From positions 1-5,179 of the forward strand of contig JBBWZQ010000146.1 in assembly GCA_039649115.1 (NCBI GenBank): a DNA stretch of 5,179 bases. The letters are read 5' to 3'. The notes beneath the pieces are model-generated. The model searched no databases. It saw only the letters and a program-made list of their open reading frames with translations, and was not told where the DNA came from. The position numbers were made by a program, and so were the translations under genes. The first letter of the stretch is position 1. Every line of letters starts with the position of its first letter. Shown here in pieces: positions 1-4,376 of this stretch. Source of the DNA: DATEJJ01 sp039649115 (GTDB lineage: Bacteria > Actinomycetota > Actinomycetes > Mycobacteriales > Micromonosporaceae).

Positions 1-160
1 TGCGGAGATCCATGGTCTTGGCTCTGCCGCGATATCGTCAGCTCCCGAGAAGCCGTCTCGTCGCACTCGCGACCACTCGCAAGATTGATTCACTCTTCCG
101 CTGATCGTGCGCCTTTCGGCCACGAGAACGGGATGCCTCTATACAATTGGGTGCCGGGCA
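1..160. other. Left-edge stretch without a supportable gene
   Basis: No reading frame here has a start, a ribosome binding site and a recognisable protein together. One plus-strand frame is open from the first base to about 210, but it has no start at the left edge and its translation resembles no family I know. It also runs antisense into the VOC gene. A TACAAT hexamer at 142-147 looks like a -10 box, but it has no -35 partner and no gene downstream on that strand. No hairpin followed by a T run is seen after the VOC stop codon. Confidence 0.5.
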
Positions 161-520
161 TCAGGCGCCGTGGGTTCGACCGTGGTTCGGGATGGGTGAG
201 CCGAACCGAATGACGTTCCCATCAGGATCGACCACGGCACCCTCGTGCCGCCCCCATTCGGTGTCCTGTGGCCCGTGCACCGCCACTCCCGCGGCACGCC
301 ACTGCGCCGCGAGTTCGTCGGAATCGTCAACGAACAGGTACGCCGAGCTGGTTCGGCCGTCCGGATCGGATACCACGCCCAGATGGATCTCCACGCTGTC
401 CCGGGAGACGAAGCCGTAGCCTCCGGGTGGATACCTCCGGACGTCGAAGCCGAGACGCCGGTAGTGGTCCATGGCAAGCTCAAGATCACGGACTGGAAAG
501 ATCGGCGCGATCCGGTGCAT
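161..520 (-). CDS. VOC-superfamily (glyoxalase/bleomycin-resistance-like) protein
   Basis: This 119-residue protein is the usual size for a single-polypeptide member of the vicinal oxygen chelate (VOC) fold, which forms dimers from paired beta-alpha-beta-beta-beta modules. The first module opens with IAPIFPVRDLELAMDHYRRL (residues 4-23), the classic strand-helix start, followed by GYGFVSRDSVEIHL (34-47). The second module runs from YLFVDDSDELAAQWRAAGV (61-79) to the signature EGAVVDPDGNVIRFGSP (93-109). The RDS-VEIHL and DPDGN-IRFGSP pattern is closest to bleomycin-binding immunity proteins and their many uncharacterised relatives, which sequester drugs rather than catalyse. His46 and Glu93 may be relics of metal-site positions, but I cannot assign a metal site. 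A GTG start at 529 is in frame, but only one base separates it from the Shine-Dalgarno; the ATG at 520 has a workable distance and is preferred. The gene stands alone on its strand. The fold is near certain. Drug binding is inference, and the substrate is unknown. Confidence 0.93.
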   Translation of the reverse strand: MHRIAPIFPVRDLELAMDHYRRLGFDVRRYPPGGYGFVSRDSVEIHLGVVSDPDGRTSSAYLFVDDSDELAAQWRAAGVAVHGPQDTEWGRHEGAVVDPDGNVIRFGSPIPNHGRTHGA

Positions 521-804
521 GGTGCCCACACCTCATCCTGGCAAGAAAGCACCCCAGGCGCCATCCCCAGCGCCAGGCCGCAGCATGAATCATGTGCGCG
601 CTCATCCTGCAACCGCCGGTCGCGTGGTGGCCCGTATCCCAGTACGGCACCGGCAACGACCAGCAACATGGTTACTGTCCGGCCGAACAGGTTGAATCGC
701 ACGGTGCGGACAACCGGCGGCAGGCCTGCAGGCGCTGGCGTGGCACGGGCTCGTCGACACCCTGCCCGCGGCGCCGGGTGGCGGCGGCTTTACCCCTACC
801 CTGT
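521..804. other. Gap between the VOC and cold-shock genes
   Basis: Apart from the VOC Shine-Dalgarno, nothing firm is seen. On the minus strand a GTG at 702 opens a frame beginning MRFNLFGRTVTMLLVVAGAV, which looks like a short signal or membrane segment. The frame has no ribosome binding site, loses any protein-like character after about 30 residues and then runs antisense through the VOC gene. It may be a decayed remnant or chance. A 10-bp palindrome, GCAGGCCTGC, lies at about 719-728. No promoter for the VOC gene could be recognised. Confidence 0.4.
531..539 (-). promoter_or_regulatory. Ribosome binding site of the VOC gene
   Basis: On the minus strand the sequence reads AGGATGAGG, a good match to the anti-Shine-Dalgarno partner. 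It ends ten bases before the ATG at 520 and one base before the alternative GTG at 529. This spacing decides the start in favour of the ATG. Confidence 0.6.
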
Positions 805-1218
805 TCAGGTTCCGCGCTCGTCGGGCACGTCGAGGGTCAGTTGCACCGAACTGCGATAGGCGTCGGACCGCTGCGGCTGCGCGCCGCTCGGCTCATCGCG
901 GCCGGTCCACACCTTCACGGCCCGGTATCCGAAGCCGTCCTGTCCGGCCGCCTCGGCTCGGAACTGCACGTTCGCCCCCGGCGTCAGCTGCCGGTAACCG
1001 TCGGCCGCGATCGCGGAGAAATGCACCCAGCAGCCGCCCGGTACGTCGGGCCCGTCGATCACACCCCAGCCTTCCTCGGGATGGAACTCGCGGACGACAC
1101 CACAACTGACCACGTCCACAGCGTGCAGGTCTTCGACGGCATTCGCGACCGGATTTCCAGAGGCGCCGTCCCGCGCCGACCAAGTGGGCGGACCCGACCG
1201 CTTGCCGGCTGCCGCCAT
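805..1218 (-). CDS. Cold-shock-domain (CspA-like) nucleic-acid-binding protein with C-terminal tail
   Basis: A single cold-shock domain, a five-stranded OB-fold barrel that binds single-stranded RNA or DNA, fills residues 40-105. Both RNA-binding motifs are visible in variant form: RNP1 is EGWGVI (49-54, usually KGFGFI) and RNP2 is CWVHF (63-67, usually VFVHF). Aromatics Trp51, Trp64, Phe67 and His66 sit where base-stacking residues are expected. The rest of the barrel is GYRQLTPGANVQFRAEA and GYRAVKVW. A tail of about 30 residues contains DAYRSSVQLTLD, a pattern I recall from actinobacterial cold-shock relatives of this type, so the tail is probably genuine. At 137 residues it is about twice the size of a minimal Csp. 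The ATG at 1218 has no Shine-Dalgarno, and the first ~35 residues are not typical of the family. In-frame GTG codons at 1119 and 1113, directly before the barrel, are equally plausible starts. The gene is monocistronic as far as the window shows. A role as RNA chaperone or regulator is inferred. Confidence 0.9.
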   Translation of the reverse strand: MAAAGKRSGPPTWSARDGASGNPVANAVEDLHAVDVVSCGVVREFHPEEGWGVIDGPDVPGGCWVHFSAIAADGYRQLTPGANVQFRAEAAGQDGFGYRAVKVWTGRDEPSGAQPQRSDAYRSSVQLTLDVPDERGT

Positions 1219-1409
1219 GTCATTGACGGGTACGTCGCCTGGACCCGCGGCGCCGCCCGGGCCTGGGCGCCCATCTGAATGCCCAGACGCGGTTGCCCGT
1301 CATCGGTCTAAACCAATCGCCTTCCATCATCCGCCTTGCAACACGAAAACCTCGCGCGATCATGAGCCACGCGGCACGATGACCACGCGCACGACTGGCC
1401 CGGACACGC

Positions 1410-1434
1410 CGTCGGCGACGTACCGTCGCCGACG
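1410..1434. repeat. Perfect 11-bp inverted repeat, 3-base loop
   Basis: The arms CGTCGGCGACG (1410-1420) and CGTCGCCGACG (1424-1434) are exact reverse complements around the loop TAC. This would make a very stable stem of mostly G-C pairs. Neither side has a T run, so it is not a canonical intrinsic terminator. It lies 164 bases upstream of the phosphotransferase start and 191 bases upstream of the cold-shock start, so it could be an operator, a transcript-end structure or a replication/repair-related hairpin. Its function is unknown. Confidence 0.75.
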
Positions 1435-1583
1435 CTCGTCAGAAGCATTCACCAACCTCGCCCGGCTCAACGTCGACGGCAAAGCCGGTGAGCGGTGGAT
1501 CGTCTCGCCGAAATCCTCGCCCGGTACGGCTACCCCAACAGCGTCGTCGCCCTTCCCCCTCGGCCAGCTCTGCGGGCGGCGGC

Positions 1584-1589
1584 TAGGCT
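1584..1589 (+). promoter_or_regulatory. Possible -10 box for a leaderless phosphotransferase mRNA
   Basis: TAGGCT fits the actinobacterial -10 pattern TAnnnT and ends eight bases before the GTG at 1598. A transcript would then begin at or next to the start codon. This agrees with the lack of any Shine-Dalgarno before that GTG. No good -35 hexamer is present at 16-19 bp, so the call is tentative. Confidence 0.4.
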
Positions 1590-1597
1590 GCTGCGGT

Positions 1598-2401
1598 GTG
1601 AGCGAAGGTGAGCTGCTGACCGGGGATGGCGTCACCCAGGGGATCGTGCGGATCGGGGACACGGTGCGGCGACCGCTGCGGCCGTTCAGCCTGACCGTGC
1701 AGGCGTACCTCGCCCACCTGCGCGACGCCGGGTTCACCGGCGCGCCGCTTCCGTTCGGCGTCGACGAGCAGGGGCGCGAGATGCTGTCGTTCGTCCCCGG
1801 TGACGTGCCGCGCAACCCGCTGCCACCGGAGACGGCGGGCGACGACGTGCTCGTCGCCCTGGCCCGGCTGATCCGTACGCTGCATGAGGCGTCGGCCGGG
1901 TGGGCGCCGCCGCCCGGCGCGGTGTGGGGCGGGACGCCGGCCAACGTGGGACGGATCACCGAACGGACCGAGCTGGTCAGCCACCGCGACTACTACCCGG
2001 GCAACGTGGTCTTCCGCGACGGGCTGCCCGTCGCGCTGATCGACTTCGACCTGGCCATGCCGACCACCCGGCTCTACGACATCGCGAACGCGCTGTGGTA
2101 TTGGGCGCCGCTGCGCGATCCGCGGGACCGGGCGCCCGCGTTCGCGGAGGCCGACATCCCGTACCGGGTCGCGGTGTTCGCGGACGCCTACGGCATGACG
2201 GCGCGGCATCGCGCGGAGCTGGCGCCGTTCGCCGTCGACATGGCGCGCCGCTATCACGAGGATTCCCGCGCCTCGGCCGAGCTGGACCCGGTGTTCCGCA
2301 AGCTATGGGAGGACGGCGCCAAGGACGAGCTGCCGCGCGCCGAGGCGTGGCTGCGCGAGGCGGCCCCGGCGATCACCGCTCGCCTCGGCCAGCCGGGCTA
2401 G
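1598..2401 (+). CDS. APH/choline-kinase-family phosphotransferase
   Basis: This 267-residue protein has the aminoglycoside-phosphotransferase fold, a kinase-like two-lobed enzyme that moves the gamma-phosphate of ATP to a small-molecule hydroxyl. The N-lobe starts with strands around VTQGIVRIGDTVRRPLRPFS (12-31), in which Arg25 may replace the nucleotide-binding Lys. The helix VQAYLAHLRDAGFTGAP (34-50) and the hinge segment EMLSFVPGDVP (61-71) follow. The catalytic loop is SHRDYYPGNVVF (128-139), with Asp131 as the base and Asn136 as a metal ligand. IDFDLA (148-153) supplies the metal-binding Asp149. The later segment DIANALWYWAPL (161-172) is typical of cytoplasmic members. The GTG at 1598 gives a normal family length and begins just before the first recognisable strand; a longer in-frame extension to 1184 adds only unlike sequence. 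HRD replaces the more common HGD, a tolerated variation. It sits alone between minus-strand genes. Resistance to an antibiotic cannot be concluded; the substrate is unknown. Confidence 0.92.
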   Translation: MSEGELLTGDGVTQGIVRIGDTVRRPLRPFSLTVQAYLAHLRDAGFTGAPLPFGVDEQGREMLSFVPGDVPRNPLPPETAGDDVLVALARLIRTLHEASAGWAPPPGAVWGGTPANVGRITERTELVSHRDYYPGNVVFRDGLPVALIDFDLAMPTTRLYDIANALWYWAPLRDPRDRAPAFAEADIPYRVAVFADAYGMTARHRAELAPFAVDMARRYHEDSRASAELDPVFRKLWEDGAKDELPRAEAWLREAAPAITARLGQPG

Positions 2402-2414
2402 GCCGGCCCCGGCC
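2401..2414 (+). terminator. GC hairpin at the phosphotransferase stop codon
   Basis: GGCCGG and CCGGCC flank two C residues and begin at the last base of the TAG stop. The stem is short (five to six pairs) and no T run follows. Such compact GC hairpins are proposed as terminators in high-GC Gram-positives, but the evidence here is weak. Confidence 0.25.
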
Positions 2415-2476
2415 AGTTCGCAGACCGTCCGACGCAGGAGCACAACAGGATCTGTTCCGCTGGTGACCAGCCCTCG

Positions 2477-2578
2477 TCACGAGCTCGCGTCGCCACTCGG
2501 ATGCCCACGGACGACATCGCTGACCAAGACCAGCAGGCCACCGAGAACAACACCGATGAGCGGCGCCACCACGTCCAT
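2477..2578 (-). CDS. Possible one-helix small membrane protein or remnant
   Basis: A minus-strand ATG at 2578 opens a 33-codon frame ending in TGA. Residues 3-23 form a continuous hydrophobic, Val/Leu/Gly-rich stretch (VVAPLIGVVLGGLLVLVSDVV). It is followed by the positive and polar tail RGHPSGDASS, so a single membrane segment with Asp2 outside and Arg24 inside or at the interface is plausible. Many actinobacterial hypothetical proteins begin with a very similar helix and continue into a charged cytoplasmic region, so this may be the start of such a gene cut short by a stop or frameshift. GCGAGG lies directly before the ATG, closer than an effective Shine-Dalgarno would be. The codons favour G/C at the third position but include several T-ending ones. 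I recognise no family. It could be chance, but the other frames over this segment look less protein-like. Confidence 0.35.
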   Translation of the reverse strand: MDVVAPLIGVVLGGLLVLVSDVVRGHPSGDASS

Positions 2579-2587
2579 GCCTCGCTG

Positions 2588-2615
2588 GTGTCCGAGACGT
2601 CAAGCGTGTCCGAGA
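2588..2615. repeat. 10-bp direct repeat, 18-bp period
   Basis: GTGTCCGAGA occurs at 2588-2597 and again at 2606-2615. Both copies lie within 40 bases upstream of the possible small ORF that starts at 2578 on the minus strand, where they read TCTCGGACAC. A tandem binding site is possible, as is a chance repeat. Confidence 0.5.
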
Positions 2616-2816
2616 TGGGCGTGCTGCACGCGACCGGTCGGCACAGGCGCGCTGAGGATATCCGAGCCTGGCAGCTTGGGCCCATCGAACGAATACGACC
2701 AACTTCGAATATGGACAGTGCACCAGTTAATAGAGATCTCTCGATACTTTCGGTGGGTCGTGCACGGTGGGGGATGTGGGGTACGCGTCGTGGCATCTGC
2801 GCCTCGACGTGGAACC

Positions 2817-3500
2817 CTAGAGCTGTCCGGCCGCCAACGCCTTTCGTAGCGTCCGGCTCTGGATCCGGTCGACCACGGCGACGCCGTTGCGGTCGACGTC
2901 GGTCATTGTCGCGCCAGCGGCGAGGAGCATCCGGACGATCTCGATCTGAAGTCCGCCGGTTTTGGCCGTTCCGCTCGCTCCGGTCGGTGCGACCGCGAGG
3001 TGCAGCGCTGTTGAGCCCGCCTTCTTGGTCGCGGCGCGCGGATCGGCGCGAGCGGACAGCAGCGCGGCCACCGCTGCTGGGCTTCGCGCGCGGACCGCGC
3101 GGTGCAGGGCCGTCACCCCGCCGCGATCCGGTCGGTCAACCGCCGCACCATGAGAAACCAGCAGCTCGATAACGAGCTGCTGAGCGGCCGGGTCCCACGT
3201 CGCTGAGGACGGCCGCGGATCGCAGGCGTAGTGCAAGGCGGTCGCGCCGTGCCGGTTGACGGCGTCCACGGGGGTACCGGCGGCGAGCAGCGCACGGGCG
3301 GCGTCGTACCGCAGCCCTGCCGCGGCGAGGTGCAAGGGTGTATCGCCCCGGTAGAGCCTGTGCGGCAGCTCCGCAACGAGGACTTCCTGTTCCCTGCGCT
3401 GTGCGACCGCGCTGGGCGTTCTGGCGGCAATCGCCGCGATCTCGGACGAGTCGTTCGCGAGTACTGCCACGAGGATGGGTTCCACGGGTTCAGCATGCAT
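2817..3500 (-). CDS. Ankyrin-repeat protein
   Basis: This protein is composed of about four to five ankyrin repeats (helix-loop-helix plus hairpin), a scaffold for protein-protein contacts with no catalytic role of its own. From the ATG at 3500 it has 227 residues. A capping repeat EPILVAVLANDSSEIAAIA (7-25) is followed by GDTPLHLAAAGLRYDAARALLAAGTPVDAV (52-81), then GATALHYACDPRPSS with WDPAAQQLVIELLVSHGAAVD (85-122). Next come GGVTALHRAVRARSPAAVAALLSARADP (127-154) and AGSTALHLAVAPTGASGT ending in IEIVRMLLAAGATMTDVD (161-203). The insert with YACDPRPSS and WDP and the PTGASGT insert match a bacterial ankyrin subfamily I recall. No signal peptide or membrane segment is seen, so it is likely cytoplasmic. 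An in-frame GTG at 3653 would add 51 unlike residues and leave only 16 bases after the upstream HxlR stop; an ATG at 3560 is also possible. None has a good Shine-Dalgarno. The gene lies downstream of hxlR on the same strand and may be cotranscribed. The partner is unknown. Confidence 0.93.
   Translation of the reverse strand: MHAEPVEPILVAVLANDSSEIAAIAARTPSAVAQRREQEVLVAELPHRLYRGDTPLHLAAAGLRYDAARALLAAGTPVDAVNRHGATALHYACDPRPSSATWDPAAQQLVIELLVSHGAAVDRPDRGGVTALHRAVRARSPAAVAALLSARADPRAATKKAGSTALHLAVAPTGASGTAKTGGLQIEIVRMLLAAGATMTDVDRNGVAVVDRIQSRTLRKALAAGQL
3159..3182. repeat. Perfect 10-bp inverted repeat inside the ankyrin gene
   Basis: CAGCAGCTCG (3159-3168) and CGAGCTGCTG (3173-3182) are exact reverse complements around the loop ATAA. 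On the coding strand they encode QQLVIELL (residues 107-114), where Gln and Leu codons naturally give CAG and CTG. The symmetry may therefore follow from the helix sequence rather than from selection for a hairpin. Confidence 0.7.
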
Positions 3501-3669
3501 GACGTAGCCCGGCCCCGCGCCGGCTGGCCAGCGGGCGCTGGAACTCGCGTACGCCGTCATTTCCCGCGTCCACGCCGATTCGGGCCACCAGGATCCTCCG
3601 CGAAGCGCTGGTCGGCCCGCAGACGGTTCGCAGACTTCGACCGGATCGGACACCCAAAGTCGGCGGCGA

Positions 3670-4338
3670 TCACCTTGAAGTCAGACGCGGCGCCCGTATC
3701 AGCGGTGCGGTGACCGCGCCGTGTAGCGCGTCGAGTACGTGCCGTGCCCCGGTACTGTCTCCGTCTACGGTGGACTGCCGTTCCGCGCGGGAAACAGTGA
3801 GCCGGCCGGCCAGGAGCCGGTACAGGGTTTCGGGTGGCATGGTGACGGTGGCGGCGGGCAGGTGAGCGGGGCCGCTGCGGATGGTGAGGCGGCCATCGTC
3901 GACGCCGAGGTCGAAGCTCTCGTTACCGATCCGCAGCTCGACGGTCCGGTCGGCGGGCATGGCGACCGGACGGCCCGAGGCGTTGAGCAGTACCCAGGCG
4001 GGCCGCACTGCGTCCCGCTCCTGCGGTGCCGGGCCGTAGCGCTCGCCCCAGGCGCGTAGTTCGCCGAGCGCGGCGCGCAGGGCACGGCCCGCCTCGGTGA
4101 GTTCGTACACCGTGACGGCGGTCGGCGGTGGGAGTACCCGCTGGGTGACGACGCCGGCCGCGTGGAGGTCTTTGAGGCGGTTGGCGAGCAGGTTCGTCGG
4201 TACCCCGGGCAGCCCGGCGAGGAGGTCGGTGTATCGCCGTGGGCCGAGCAGGAGTTCACGCACCACGAGCAGGCTCCACCGCTCGCCGACCACGTCGAGC
4301 GCCCGGGCGAGCGGGCAAAGCTGTCCATATCTCTTCAC
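3670..4338 (-). CDS. HxlR-family transcriptional regulator with SCP2-like C-terminal domain
   Basis: This 222-residue protein is a winged-helix DNA-binding regulator of the HxlR (DUF24) type fused to a second domain; simple HxlR proteins have only about 110-120 residues. Residues 8-31 (CPLARALDVVGERW then SLLVVRELLLG) are the family opening. RRYTDLLAGLPGVPTNLLANRLKDLHAAGVV (34-64) contains the recognition helix. VTVYELTEAGRALRAAL (75-91) is the wing and the start of the dimer helix. Residues about 111-210 (VELRIGNESFDLGVDDGRLTI, MPPETLYRLLAGRLT) look like an SCP2-type lipid- or small-ligand-binding domain, as in some actinobacterial HxlR proteins. Cys8 directly precedes Pro9, the place of the redox-sensing Cys in YodB-, HypR- and CatR-like regulators. 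The GTG at 4338 is the only start near the family opening. No Shine-Dalgarno precedes it, but a TACACT box suggests a leaderless mRNA. It is divergent from the NmrA-like reductase, its likely target. The family is near certain; the ligand is unknown. Confidence 0.96.
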   Translation of the reverse strand: MKRYGQLCPLARALDVVGERWSLLVVRELLLGPRRYTDLLAGLPGVPTNLLANRLKDLHAAGVVTQRVLPPPTAVTVYELTEAGRALRAALGELRAWGERYGPAPQERDAVRPAWVLLNASGRPVAMPADRTVELRIGNESFDLGVDDGRLTIRSGPAHLPAATVTMPPETLYRLLAGRLTVSRAERQSTVDGDSTGARHVLDALHGAVTAPLIRAPRLTSR

Positions 4339-4369
4339 TTGACAAAGTGTACGCCCAACTTGATTAAAT
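4339..4369 (+). promoter_or_regulatory. Promoter of the NmrA-like gene
   Basis: A perfect TTGACA -35 box lies at 4339-4344. The matching -10 lies in the AT-rich GATTAAAT at 4362-4369. GATTAA gives a 17-bp spacer; TTAAAT (4364-4369) is nearer to TATAAT, with a 19-bp spacer. A start 6-8 bases beyond would fall at or just before the ATG at 4377, implying a leaderless or nearly leaderless transcript. Both boxes lie within the proposed operator copies. Confidence 0.55.
4346..4351 (-). promoter_or_regulatory. -10 box of the HxlR regulator gene
   Basis: On the minus strand the sequence reads TACACT, which fits TAnnnT. It ends seven bases before the GTG at 4338, so transcription would start at or beside the start codon. 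No strong -35 is found at the usual distance (ACTTCA at 17 bp is a poor match). The box lies two bases from the -35 of the divergent gene and overlaps operator copy 1. Confidence 0.5.
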
Positions 4370-4376
4370 GAAGTGT

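Larger units (their letters stand above)
1219..1597. other. Intergenic stretch with hairpin and coding-like fragments
   Basis: This region lies between the divergent cold-shock and phosphotransferase genes. A plus-strand frame from 1184 is open through it into the phosphotransferase, but that upstream translation is low-complexity (Pro, Arg, Ser, Thr) and has no family resemblance, so I do not extend the gene into it. Two short pieces look more protein-like. One is EAFTNLARLNVDGKAGERW (about 1443-1499). The other, in a different plus frame, begins VDRLAEILARYGYPNSVVAL at 1495 and stops at 1611. Together they could be a frameshifted remnant. A perfect hairpin at 1410-1434 is listed separately. 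No ribosome binding site marks any start here. Confidence 0.4.
2402..2816. other. Intergenic stretch: small ORF, repeats, AT-rich island
   Basis: This stretch separates the phosphotransferase from the converging 3' end of the ankyrin gene. Longer open frames exist on both strands, but their translations lack family signals and look like chance frames of GC-rich DNA. Three things stand out: a possible 33-residue membrane peptide at 2477-2578, a 10-bp direct repeat at 2588-2615, and an AT-rich island at about 2691-2750. By my count 24 of 60 bases in the island are G or C, against roughly 70% around it. The island contains the palindrome AGAGATCTCT at 2732-2741. It could hold a promoter, but I cannot match boxes convincingly on either strand. 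Confidence 0.45.
4337..4369. promoter_or_regulatory. Tandem operator candidates for the HxlR regulator
   Basis: ACTTGACAAAGT (4337-4348) and ACTTGATTAAAT (4358-4369) match at 9 of 12 positions and are spaced 21 bp apart, two turns of B-DNA. The first is part of the dyad CACTT-GACA-AAGTG (4336-4349). The second has a partial dyad and is followed by AAGTG at 4371-4375, which forms a longer-spaced inverted repeat with AACTT at 4357. The sites cover the promoter elements of both flanking genes and the regulator's own start codon. Binding by the adjacent HxlR protein is inferred from position and symmetry. Confidence 0.65.

Noticed and set aside
142..147. TACAAT as a plus-strand -10 box
   Set aside because: No -35 partner is found at the usual distance and no plus-strand gene follows.
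139..702. 187-residue minus-strand open frame beginning with a hydrophobic segment
   Set aside because: Most of it is antisense-frame sequence over the confidently assigned VOC gene. It has no ribosome binding site at its GTG, and only the first ~30 residues look protein-like.
592..1278. 228-residue plus-strand open frame
   Set aside because: It lies opposite the cold-shock gene, is rich in Arg, Ala and Gly without domain signal, and is explained as a shadow of GC-rich codon bias.
1184..1597. N-terminal extension of the phosphotransferase frame back to 1184
   Set aside because: The added 138 residues are low-complexity, overlap the cold-shock gene start and are not part of the APH fold. The family-like sequence begins at the GTG at 1598.
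1360..1959. 199-residue minus-strand open frame
   Set aside because: It is largely antisense to the phosphotransferase and has no recognisable family. Its last ~60 residues are somewhat protein-like, but there is no start codon confined to that part.
2398..2796. 132-residue minus-strand open frame over the intergenic region
   Set aside because: It is Ser/Arg/Trp-rich with no domain, and the short hydrophobic ORF in another frame is the better coding candidate there.
2501..3172. 223-residue plus-strand open frame
   Set aside because: Its second half is the antisense of the ankyrin gene, with Arg/Pro/Ser-rich shadow composition. The first part has no family signal or ribosome binding site.
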